From Phascolarctobacterium sp. (GTDB lineage: Bacteria; Bacillota; Negativicutes; Acidaminococcales; Acidaminococcaceae): DNA of 5,396 nucleotides. The notes below the pieces were generated by a model, which was given only the letters and a program-made list of their open reading frames with translations, did not search any database and was not told the origin of the DNA. Below are positions 1 to 5,396 of the stretch, in pieces. The stretch is taken from the NCBI GenBank assembly GCA_019417125.1, contig DXVZ01000027.1, positions 1 to 5,396 of the forward strand. The letters run 5' to 3'. Numbering within the stretch: position 1 is the stretch's first letter; the number at the start of each line of letters is the position of its first letter. A program made the translations under genes and the position numbers.

Positions 1-353
1 GCGTCCATGCAGCGCAGCAGTTCTTCATTCTCCGATGGCAGTTCCGTTACTTCCGCAATTATACTGTCATCAACTTTGCGTTTTTGCAAAGCTGCTTTTA
101 AATAGCCTTTACCGTAATATTTTTTTGTCAGCCAGCTGTCGTAAACACGCATTGCATAACGCTTTTCGTCCAAAAAACCGTAGCCGCACAGCTTATCCGT
201 AACAGCTTTAATATCCGCAGGCGCAACCGAACATTTTTTCAGTTTTTCCTGCATTTCGGCAACGCTGTAATCACGGTAGTTTAAAAGCGTCAGCGCATAA
301 TTGTAAGCGTCATTTTCGTTGTCAAAGGTTTTACTGTTCTTCTGGCGCAGCAC
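1..353 (-). CDS. recX: RecX, regulatory protein of RecA (3' end cut off by window)
   Basis: RecX binds RecA filaments and modulates, usually inhibits, their recombinase and co-protease activity. About 117 residues are visible before the window edge; family members are usually about 150-210, so the C-terminal repeat is missing. The visible part has the RecX pattern of three-helix repeats: AYNYALTLLNYRDYS near residues 16-30, then EMQEKLKK, then a stretch containing GYGFLDEKRYAMRVYDSW, then YYGKGYLKAALQKRKVDD. I chose the GTG at 351-353 because an AAGGTG ribosome binding site lies 9 bases before it and because it leaves a short leader before the first conserved helix. It overlaps the recA 3' end by 23 bases in another frame. 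An earlier in-frame GTG at 363-365 is possible but its spacing is poor. The identity follows from both sequence and position; the start is less certain than the gene. Confidence 0.9.
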   Translation of the reverse strand, partial: MLRQKNSKTFDNENDAYNYALTLLNYRDYSVAEMQEKLKKCSVAPADIKAVTDKLCGYGFLDEKRYAMRVYDSWLTKKYYGKGYLKAALQKRKVDDSIIAEVTELPSENEELLRCMD

Positions 354-1377
354 TTTCGGTTTCACCTTCCGGAGCAGCTTGTTTAATAGTCATAGCGCGG
401 ATTCTTCCTTCAATTTCTTTCAGCAGTTCGGGGTTATCGCGCAAATATTCCTTGGCTTTTTCTTTACCCTGCCCCAAACGTACATCACCGTAAGAATACC
501 AAGCGCCGCTCTTGCTAATCAGTTCCAGTTCAGTGCCGAGGTCTACAATGCAGCCTTCGTGCGAGATGCCTTCGCCGTACATAATGTCAAATTCAGCCTG
601 CTTAAACGGCGGCGCAACCTTGTTTTTAACAATTTTAACGCGGGTACGGCTGCCAATCATATCGTTGCCGTTTTTCAGCGTTTCCACGCGGCGTACGTCC
701 ATGCGCACGGTTGCGTAAAACTTCAGTGCGCGGCCGCCGGTAGTGGTTTCCGGGTTGCCAAACATTACGCCGACTTTTTCGCGTATTTGGTTAATAAATA
801 CCGTCGCGCATTTGGATTTGGCAATTAACCCAGTCAATTTACGCAGTGCCTGGCTCATTAAACGTGCCTGCAAACCAACGTGGGAATCACCCATTTCACC
901 TTCAATTTCCGCACGCGGAACCAATGCGGCAACGGAATCGATAACGATAATGTCAATCGCGCCGCTGCGTACCAGTGCGTCGGCAATTTCCAGTGCCTGC
1001 TCTCCGTTGTCCGGCTGGGAAATTAAAAGGTTGTCAACGTCAACGCCAAGGCGGCGTGCATATTCCGGGTCCAGCGCATGTTCTGCGTCGATAAAAGCCG
1101 CGTAGCCGCCCAGCTTTTGCGCTTCGGCAATCATATGCAGGGCAACAGTCGTTTTACCAGAAGATTCCGGTCCGTAAATTTCAATAACCCTGCCTCTGGG
1201 TATGCCGCCTACGCCAAGGGCAATATCCAGTGATAATGCGCCAGTCGGAATAACTTCAATATTCATTTTGCTGCTTGCTTCGCCAAGCTTCATAATCGAG
1301 CCTTTGCCAAAATCTTTTTCAATCTGGCGCATAGCAAGGTCAAGCGCTTTCATCTTATCTATGTTTTCAGATGCCAT
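331..1377 (-). CDS. recA: RecA recombinase
   Basis: RecA is an ATP-dependent DNA strand-exchange protein. It forms filaments on single-stranded DNA in the cytoplasm, drives homologous recombination and triggers LexA self-cleavage in the SOS response. The protein has 348 residues, normal for the family. Visible features are the N-terminal helix (about 1-35), Walker A GPESSGKT (69-76), the DAEHALD segment with the likely catalytic Glu99, Walker B IIVIDS (143-148), DNA-binding loop L1 (around 157-168), loop L2 (about 196-212, NQIREKVGVMFGNPETTTGG region) and a short acidic C-terminal tail ending EEQ. The start is the ATG at 1375-1377, giving MASENIDK, because GGAGGT sits 7 bases before it. An in-frame ATG at 1446 would add 23 unrelated residues and lies inside the promoter, so it is rejected. 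No key residue is missing. The gene has its own promoter with a LexA-like site and is followed by overlapping recX. Confidence 0.99.
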   Translation of the reverse strand: MASENIDKMKALDLAMRQIEKDFGKGSIMKLGEASSKMNIEVIPTGALSLDIALGVGGIPRGRVIEIYGPESSGKTTVALHMIAEAQKLGGYAAFIDAEHALDPEYARRLGVDVDNLLISQPDNGEQALEIADALVRSGAIDIIVIDSVAALVPRAEIEGEMGDSHVGLQARLMSQALRKLTGLIAKSKCATVFINQIREKVGVMFGNPETTTGGRALKFYATVRMDVRRVETLKNGNDMIGSRTRVKIVKNKVAPPFKQAEFDIMYGEGISHEGCIVDLGTELELISKSGAWYSYGDVRLGQGKEKAKEYLRDNPELLKEIEGRIRAMTIKQAAPEGETESAAPEEQ

Positions 1378-1384
1378 AAATTTT

Positions 1385-1390
1385 ACCTCC
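1385..1390 (-). promoter_or_regulatory. recA ribosome binding site
   Basis: GGAGGT on the minus strand, 7 bases before the ATG at 1375-1377. This strong Shine-Dalgarno sequence decides the recA start in favour of the MASEN form rather than the upstream in-frame ATG. Confidence 0.9.
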
Positions 1391-1417
1391 ACCGTTGTAT
1401 CTGCTCTTTCTAAAAAC

Positions 1418-1446
1418 ATTATACAAACAGTTGTTTGCTTTGTCAA
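1418..1446 (-). promoter_or_regulatory. recA sigma-70-type promoter
   Basis: On the minus strand the -35 box TTGACA (1441-1446) and the -10 box TATAAT (1418-1423) both match the sigma-70/sigma-A consensus exactly, with a 17-base spacer (1424-1440). Transcription would be expected to start near 1411, leaving a leader of about 33 bases that carries the recA ribosome binding site. The -35 box begins 6 bases after the hslO stop codon, so the whole promoter fits in the short hslO-recA gap. A full-consensus promoter would be very strong if unrepressed, which fits the presence of an operator in its spacer. Confidence 0.93.
1424..1437 (-). promoter_or_regulatory. Candidate LexA operator (SOS box) in the recA promoter spacer
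   Basis: The 14-base sequence CAAACAACTGTTTG (minus strand) is an inverted repeat with 6-base arms CAAACA/TGTTTG around a 2-base centre. Compared with the Bacillus SOS box CGAACRNRYGTTYG it agrees at 12 of 14 positions. It fills most of the spacer between the -35 and -10 boxes, where a bound repressor would block RNA polymerase. That recA is a LexA target is established in many bacteria; that LexA binds here is inference from the site's form and position. No lexA gene is in the window. Confidence 0.8.
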
Positions 1447-1452
1447 GCAGTT

Positions 1453-2307
1453 TTATTTTGTTTGCAGGCTGTACAGCTCACTGCTGTTAAAATGATAAAC
1501 CTTGTTGCAGTACTGGCAGTGCACTTCGGTATCTTCCTGCTCGGCAAGGTAATCTATATCGCTTTGCCGCAAAGTAGCCAGCATGTTCAGTATTTTATCG
1601 CGCGAGCAGCTGCATTCAAACTTCACCGGCAGGCTTTCTTTAATATCAAAATCCAGCCCGCGCGCCAGGGTAGCGATAATTTTTTCCGGCGTATAGCCAA
1701 GTTCTAAAAGCTGTGTTACATACGGCGTAACGGCAACGTTATTGCCAAGTTTTTCCAACACTTCTTCATCGCAGCCAGGCATTGCCTGGATAAAATAACC
1801 GCCCGCAGCCAGCACCTTGCCGTCCTTATCGACCAAAACGCCCAGCGCTACGGAAGACGGAGTCTGCTCCGACATATACAAATAATTAGTAACATCGGTA
1901 GCAATTTCGCCATCGGCAAGTTCAGCGTGGCCTGTAAATGATTCGCCGTTTTGCAGATAGCGCGTCAGCGTAATTGTTCCTTGCCCCAGCGCGCCGCCGA
2001 TATCCAGCTTGCCGTTTTTCAGCGGCATAAATACGTCCGGGTTGCCAACATAACCGCGCACGGAAGTACCCTGCGCTTCTGCTACAACCTCGCCCATTGG
2101 CCCATCGCCTTTTAATTTCAGCAGGATGCGCTCGCCGTCCTTCATCGTCGCTGCAAGCATCAGAGCGCCGCTCATAGCCCTGCCCAGCGCCGCCGTAGCA
2201 AGATGGCTGGTATGATGGCGGTCAGCGGCTTCCTGCACCAATTTTTTGCTCGTAATGGCATAAATGCGTACGCCTTCGGCAGTTGCAATTGTTAAAATAT
2301 CTTCCAT
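1453..2307 (-). CDS. hslO: Hsp33, redox-regulated holdase chaperone
   Basis: Hsp33 is a cytoplasmic, ATP-independent chaperone. It is inactive when reduced and zinc-bound; oxidation (peroxide, hypochlorite) forms disulphides, releases zinc and exposes surfaces that hold unfolding proteins. The 284-residue length is typical. The N-terminal substrate-binding domain (about 1-175) shows HHTSHLATAALGRAMSGALMLA (31-52), a KGDGPMG segment (66-72) and GYVGNP (85-90). The C-terminal redox switch has all four zinc cysteines: C232 and C234 as CSC, and C264 and C267 as CQYC, separated by 29 residues within the usual range. The ATG at 2305-2307 follows AAGAGG with a 5-base spacer. It starts 9 bases after the ribH stop, whose TAA overlaps this ribosome binding site, so co-transcription and coupling with the rib operon are likely. 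The recA promoter begins just after its stop. Confidence 0.97.
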   Translation of the reverse strand: MEDILTIATAEGVRIYAITSKKLVQEAADRHHTSHLATAALGRAMSGALMLAATMKDGERILLKLKGDGPMGEVVAEAQGTSVRGYVGNPDVFMPLKNGKLDIGGALGQGTITLTRYLQNGESFTGHAELADGEIATDVTNYLYMSEQTPSSVALGVLVDKDGKVLAAGGYFIQAMPGCDEEVLEKLGNNVAVTPYVTQLLELGYTPEKIIATLARGLDFDIKESLPVKFECSCSRDKILNMLATLRQSDIDYLAEQEDTEVHCQYCNKVYHFNSSELYSLQTK

Positions 2308-2316
2308 AGCTGCCTC

Positions 2317-2778
2317 TTACATTTCACGCATCAGATTAACCATTTCGATAGCACACATAGCGGCGTCCGTGCCTTTGTTGCCTGCTTTCGTGCCGGCGCG
2401 TTCAACTGCCTGTTCAATATTATCGGTGGTTAAAACGCCAAATGCAACGGGCACGCCGGTTTCAAGGCTTACGTGGGCAATGCCTTTAGAAGCTTCTGCG
2501 CACACATAATCAAAATGCGGGGTCGCACCGCGGATTACCGCACCGACGCAGACAACGGCGTCATATTTACCGCTTTGGGCAAGTTTCTGCGCAGCCAGCG
2601 GAATTTCAAATGCGCCAGGAACCCAGGCAAGCGTTAAATCATCACTGTCAGCTCCGTGGCGCAGCAGGCAGTCTTGCGCACCGCTGATAAGCTTGCTGGT
2701 AATAAATTCGTTAAAACGTGATGCTACAATAGCTACTTTCATACCTTTTGCTGTTAATTTGCCTTCTAATACTTTCAT
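2317..2778 (-). CDS. ribH: 6,7-dimethyl-8-ribityllumazine synthase (RibH)
   Basis: RibH condenses 5-amino-6-ribitylamino-uracil with 3,4-dihydroxy-2-butanone 4-phosphate to give lumazine, the substrate of riboflavin synthase. It usually forms pentamers or 60-subunit shells. The 153-residue length is normal. Visible motifs are the substrate loop SRFNEF (20-25), VPGAFEIP (53-60), GAVIRGATPHFDYV (79-92) with the expected catalytic His88, FGVLTTDN (113-120) and ERAGTKAGNKG (126-136) with the phosphate-binding Arg/Lys region. The start chosen is the ATG at 2776-2778 (MKVLEGKL), which has GGAGG 7 bases upstream. An in-frame ATG two codons earlier (2782-2784) almost touches that site and is unlikely to be used. 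It is the last dedicated rib gene, 14 bases after ribBA. Confidence 0.97.
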   Translation of the reverse strand: MKVLEGKLTAKGMKVAIVASRFNEFITSKLISGAQDCLLRHGADSDDLTLAWVPGAFEIPLAAQKLAQSGKYDAVVCVGAVIRGATPHFDYVCAEASKGIAHVSLETGVPVAFGVLTTDNIEQAVERAGTKAGNKGTDAAMCAIEMVNLMREM

Positions 2779-2785
2779 GTTCATT

Positions 2786-2790
2786 CCTCC
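2786..2790 (-). promoter_or_regulatory. ribH ribosome binding site that decides the start
   Basis: GGAGG on the minus strand lies 7 bases before the ATG at 2776-2778 but only 1 base before the in-frame ATG at 2782-2784. The spacing supports the downstream start, shortening the product by two residues. Confidence 0.8.
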
Positions 2791-2792
2791 AA

Positions 2793-4001
2793 TTATTTTT
2801 CGTGTAATTTATGTCCCATTTTTTCTTCTTTTACATCAAGGTAATGTTCGTTATAGCAGTTTGCTTCCATGATGATGGGCACCCTGCCGGTAACAGTAAT
2901 TCCATAGCCCGTCAGCCCTGCGCGTTTGGCAGGGTTATTAGTAATAAGGCGGATGGTAGTAAGCCCCAAATCGGCAAGAATCTGCGCACCGATGCCGTAA
3001 TCGCGCAAATCCGGCGCGAAACCGAGTTTGATATTGGCTTCGACAGTATCAAGCCCCTGGTCCTGCAAAGCATAAGCGCGGATTTTATTGGCAAGCCCGA
3101 TACCGCGTCCTTCCTGGCGCATATAAACTACAACGCCGCAGCCTTCTTTTTCAATCATGCGCAGCGCGGTGCCAAGCTGGTCGCCGCAATCGCAGCGCAG
3201 CGAGCCAAGCGCGTCGCCTGTAAGGCATTCCGAATGTACGCGTACCAAAACGTCTTTTTTCCCAGCAATATCACCTTTAACAATCGCCACATGGCACTGG
3301 CTGTCAATGTCGTTTTCGTAAGCAATAATGCGGAATTTGCCGTACTTACTGGGCAGCGCTGCTTCGGCAACGCGGTGCACCATTTTTTCGTGTTTTTTGC
3401 GGTAGGCAACCAATGCCGCAACAGTAATAAATACCAGGTTATGCTTTTTGGCAAACTCAATAAGTTCAGGCGTGCGTGCCATATTACCGTCGTCGCTCAT
3501 AATTTCGCAGCAAATGCCAACCGGCGTTAAACCTGCCAGGCGGCATAAATCGGTAGTAGCCTCGGTGTGGCCGGTACGCCTTAAAACGCCGCCTACCCTG
3601 CTGCGCAGCGGGAACACATGCCCAGGGCGTCGGAAATCCTGCGGCTGTGCGCCTGCTTCGGCGCATTTGCGCATAGTATAAGCGCGCTCGTAAGCCGAAA
3701 TACCGGTAGTGGTGTCAACATGGTCGATAGAAACGGAAAACGCCGTTTCGTGGTTATCAGTATTGTTGGCAACCATTGCACCGAATTGCAGCTTGTCCAT
3801 AATCTGCGGGTCGGCAGGCATACAAATAAGGCCGCGCGCGTATTTTGCCATAAAGTTTACATCGTCGCCGGTACAAAACTGCGCCGCCATAATCAGGTCG
3901 CCCTCATTTTCGCGGTCCTCATCGTCCGTTACCAAAACCATTTTGCCGTTTTTAATCGCCTCAATGGCTTCTTCCACGGTATTAAACTTAAAATCTTCCA
4001 T
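2793..4001 (-). CDS. ribBA: Bifunctional DHBP synthase / GTP cyclohydrolase II (RibBA)
   Basis: This fused enzyme supplies both branches of riboflavin synthesis. The N-terminal half (about 1-200) makes 3,4-dihydroxy-2-butanone 4-phosphate from ribulose 5-phosphate; the C-terminal half (about 205-400) opens GTP to the diaminopyrimidine, releasing formate and pyrophosphate. The RibB half shows the acidic metal-site loop DDEDRENEGD (26-35), FRRPGHVFPLR (123-133) and GHTEATTDL (144-152). The RibA half shows HSECLTGD (256-263) and RCDCGDQ (269-275), giving zinc ligands Cys259, Cys270 and Cys272, then RQEGRGIGL (295-303), DLRDYGIGAQIL (331-342) and TNNPAKRAGL (354-363). All expected catalytic motifs are present, so both activities look intact, and 402 residues is normal for the fusion. 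AAGGAGG lies 5 bases before the ATG and overlaps the end of ribE, so coupling is likely. Confidence 0.98.
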   Translation of the reverse strand: MEDFKFNTVEEAIEAIKNGKMVLVTDDEDRENEGDLIMAAQFCTGDDVNFMAKYARGLICMPADPQIMDKLQFGAMVANNTDNHETAFSVSIDHVDTTTGISAYERAYTMRKCAEAGAQPQDFRRPGHVFPLRSRVGGVLRRTGHTEATTDLCRLAGLTPVGICCEIMSDDGNMARTPELIEFAKKHNLVFITVAALVAYRKKHEKMVHRVAEAALPSKYGKFRIIAYENDIDSQCHVAIVKGDIAGKKDVLVRVHSECLTGDALGSLRCDCGDQLGTALRMIEKEGCGVVVYMRQEGRGIGLANKIRAYALQDQGLDTVEANIKLGFAPDLRDYGIGAQILADLGLTTIRLITNNPAKRAGLTGYGITVTGRVPIIMEANCYNEHYLDVKEEKMGHKLHEK

Positions 4002-4006
4002 AAGTG

Positions 4007-4013
4007 CCTCCTT
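4007..4013 (-). promoter_or_regulatory. ribBA ribosome binding site overlapping the ribE stop
   Basis: AAGGAGG on the minus strand, 5 bases before the ribBA ATG. Its first base is also the last base of the ribE TAA (4013-4015), an arrangement that favours reinitiation by ribosomes finishing ribE. Confidence 0.85.
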
Positions 4014-4669
4014 TATATAAAACCGTTTTCAAACAAAAGTGATTTTGTTAAATTTCCTGTATTTTCCGCTTTTGCGGATGTTTTAAAATTGAGCAGATGC
4101 TCAACATATTTTCCAATAATGTCGGTTTCAAGGTTTACCTCGTCTCCCGGCTTTTTAAAGCCCAGCGTAGTTTCTTTCGCCGTATGCGGAATAAGTGATA
4201 CGCTGAAACAGCTGTCTGTAACCTCCGTTACCGTCAGGCTTGTGCCGTCAATGGCAATGCTGCCTTTTTTGATAATGTACTTTAACAATTCAGGCGGCGT
4301 TTTTATAGTGACAAGTTCCGCAATGCCCTCCTGCTTTTTAGAAGTTATAACGCCCACGCCCTCAACATGACCACTGACGATATGCCCATCCAGCCCATCG
4401 CACAACCTTAACGTGCGTTCAAGGTTCACCTTATCGCCGTTTTTTAAATGGCGCAAGTTGGTCAGTCTTACGGTTTCAGGCATTACATCAGCGGTAAATT
4501 CGCTGCCGCTGATTTTTACAACTGTCAGACACGCGCCGTTAACGGCAACGCTGTCGCCGATTTTAAGGTTTTGCAGCACTTTGTTTGCCTTAACTGATAT
4601 ATGATAACTTTGTTTAAGCGGTTTCAGCGCCGTTACGGTGCCAAGTTCCGCTACAAGCCCGGTAAACAT
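4013..4669 (-). CDS. ribE: Riboflavin synthase, alpha subunit
   Basis: Riboflavin synthase dismutates two molecules of 6,7-dimethyl-8-ribityllumazine to one riboflavin and one ribitylamino-pyrimidine, the last step of the pathway; it acts as a trimer in the cytosol. The 218 residues form two tandem lumazine-binding barrels (about 1-97 and 98-195) and a C-terminal helix. Barrel 1 begins MFTG and has GDSVAVNGACLTV (38-50, Cys47 at the usual active-site position), MPETVRLTNL (63-72) and VNLERTL (81-87). Barrel 2 begins DGHIVSGHVEG (94-104) and repeats the pattern with KGSIAIDGTSLTV (135-147), SLIPHTAKETTL (158-169) and VNLETDIIGKYVE (178-190). The tail ends LLFENGFI, as in many relatives. Its ATG directly follows the ribD TAA with no gap, and GGAG lies 9 bases upstream inside ribD. 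The symbol follows Bacillus usage (ribC in enterobacteria). Confidence 0.98.
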   Translation of the reverse strand: MFTGLVAELGTVTALKPLKQSYHISVKANKVLQNLKIGDSVAVNGACLTVVKISGSEFTADVMPETVRLTNLRHLKNGDKVNLERTLRLCDGLDGHIVSGHVEGVGVITSKKQEGIAELVTIKTPPELLKYIIKKGSIAIDGTSLTVTEVTDSCFSVSLIPHTAKETTLGFKKPGDEVNLETDIIGKYVEHLLNFKTSAKAENTGNLTKSLLFENGFI

Positions 4670-5396
4670 TTAATCACGCTCCGTTCTGCCGGTAATTAAA
4701 AAGTCGCTGCCAAGCTGTTTGTATTCCACATCTTGCAGGCGCAGCGCTTTGCCCATGTCTTTGCAGCCGTTGCCGCCAACAGGTGACAGCGCATTTTTGC
4801 CGCCGATAATTTTCGGCGCGATAAAAGCGTATACCCTTTCAACAAAGCCTGCATCAAAAAAAGCGCCGTGTACTTCGCTGCCGCCTTCAGCCAAAAGGCT
4901 GGTAATTTCCTGCGCGGCAAGATAATCCAGTAAAGCCTTAATATCCAGCTTACCGCCGCATTCTGGCAGTTTTATTACTTCAACATTTTTTAATGCTTGC
5001 AATTCATTAATTTTTTCAAGCGGCACTTCTTCGCTGACAGCGACAAGAGTTTTCGCCTCACCGTTTAAAATTTTGGCATTCAGTGGAATGCTGCATTTGC
5101 TGTCCAGTACAATACGCAGCGGATTTTTGCCTTTAACCATGCGCGTCGTCAATTCGCAGTCGTCTTGCAGCACTGTGTTTTTCCCAACAATAACAGCGTC
5201 GTGCGTTTTGCGCAGCCAATGCGCATAAGTGCGCGCTTCAATACCCGTAATCCATTTGGAATCGCCGCCGTCGGCAGCAAGCTTGCCGTCCAGCGTTATG
5301 GCGTATTTTAGCGATACAAACGGTCGTTTATGCGTAATCCAAAAGAAAAATTTTTCATTTAATTTTTTTGCTTCATCCTCGCACACACCGTTGGTT
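4670..5396 (-). CDS. ribD: RibD, pyrimidine deaminase/reductase (5' end cut off by window)
   Basis: RibD deaminates 2,5-diamino-6-ribosylamino-pyrimidinone phosphate and then reduces its ribose side chain with NADPH. About 241 C-terminal residues are visible, and the frame is open to the window edge. They cover the end of the deaminase-reductase linker and the whole reductase domain; the zinc deaminase domain (roughly the first 140-150 residues of the family) lies outside. Visible motifs, numbered from the first visible residue, are EDEAKKLNEKFFFW (6-19), KYAITLDGKLA (30-40), SKWITG (46-51), DAVIVGKNTVLQDD (66-79), LLAEGGSEVHG (167-177) and APKIIGGKNALSPVGG (193-208). The GTG at 5384-5386 can serve as a start codon but lies inside the conserved domain and is not taken as a start. 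It heads the visible rib genes; ribE begins at the next base after its TAA. Confidence 0.96.
   Translation of the reverse strand, partial: TNGVCEDEAKKLNEKFFFWITHKRPFVSLKYAITLDGKLAADGGDSKWITGIEARTYAHWLRKTHDAVIVGKNTVLQDDCELTTRMVKGKNPLRIVLDSKCSIPLNAKILNGEAKTLVAVSEEVPLEKINELQALKNVEVIKLPECGGKLDIKALLDYLAAQEITSLLAEGGSEVHGAFFDAGFVERVYAFIAPKIIGGKNALSPVGGNGCKDMGKALRLQDVEYKQLGSDFLITGRTERD

Noticed and set aside
319..828. A 169-codon plus-strand open frame opposite recA
   Set aside because: It is a shadow of recA; the low-complexity Phe/Ala-rich product is what antisense frames of such genes give.
1405..1440. The inverted repeat followed by a T run as a terminator for hslO
   Set aside because: The stem would be about 5 AT-rich pairs around a 4-base loop, and the T run is separated by the -10 box; its location in the promoter spacer fits an operator far better.
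1378..1446. A longer recA with the ATG at 1446
   Set aside because: The extra 23 residues match no RecA N-terminus, and that start codon lies within the -35 region of the recA promoter, upstream of the predicted transcript start.
2811..3530. A 239-codon plus-strand open frame opposite ribBA
   Set aside because: It mirrors the conserved GTP cyclohydrolase II coding strand; no ribosome binding site or domain supports it.
3618..4370. A 250-codon plus-strand open frame across the ribBA-ribE junction
   Set aside because: It is antisense to two genes whose minus-strand products carry complete family motifs, and its own translation shows no recognisable domain.
5387..5396. An FMN riboswitch for the rib operon
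   Set aside because: It would be expected upstream of ribD, but the window ends inside the ribD coding region, so nothing of it can be seen here.

Overview
This window is ordinary, conserved bacterial chromosome with every gene on the minus strand. The order in the direction of transcription is ribD (5' part cut off by the window edge), ribE, ribBA, ribH, hslO, recA and recX (3' part cut off). The ribD-ribE-ribBA-ribH order is that of the Bacillus/Clostridium-type riboflavin operon. The strong GGAGG ribosome binding sites, the fused RibBA, the RecA sequence and the Gram-positive-type SOS box together suggest a member of the Bacillota. Negativicutes is possible, but I cannot fix the class from this window, and base composition looks roughly balanced by eye.

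Region 2317-5396 is the riboflavin operon. RibBA starts both branches: its cyclohydrolase half opens GTP and its other half makes the four-carbon unit from ribulose 5-phosphate. RibD deaminates and reduces the GTP-derived pyrimidine. RibH joins the two branches into lumazine, and RibE dismutates lumazine to riboflavin. The genes are tightly packed, with gaps of 0, 11 and 14 bases, and several stop codons lie in or beside the next ribosome binding site. The operon promoter, and an FMN riboswitch if there is one, would lie upstream of base 5396 and cannot be seen.

Region 1453-2307 is hslO (Hsp33, a redox-activated chaperone). It starts 9 bases after ribH and has no visible promoter of its own, so it probably belongs to the rib transcript.

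Region 1-1446 is the recombination/SOS part. recA has its own consensus sigma-70 promoter (TTGACA, 17 bases, TATAAT), and the spacer between the two hexamers holds a LexA-like inverted repeat. recX, encoding the RecA modulator, most likely starts inside the last codons of recA. No long non-coding stretch, tRNA, mobile element, CRISPR array or clear terminator was seen. I found no sign of a previously undescribed system; the most informative non-coding signal is the recA promoter/operator.
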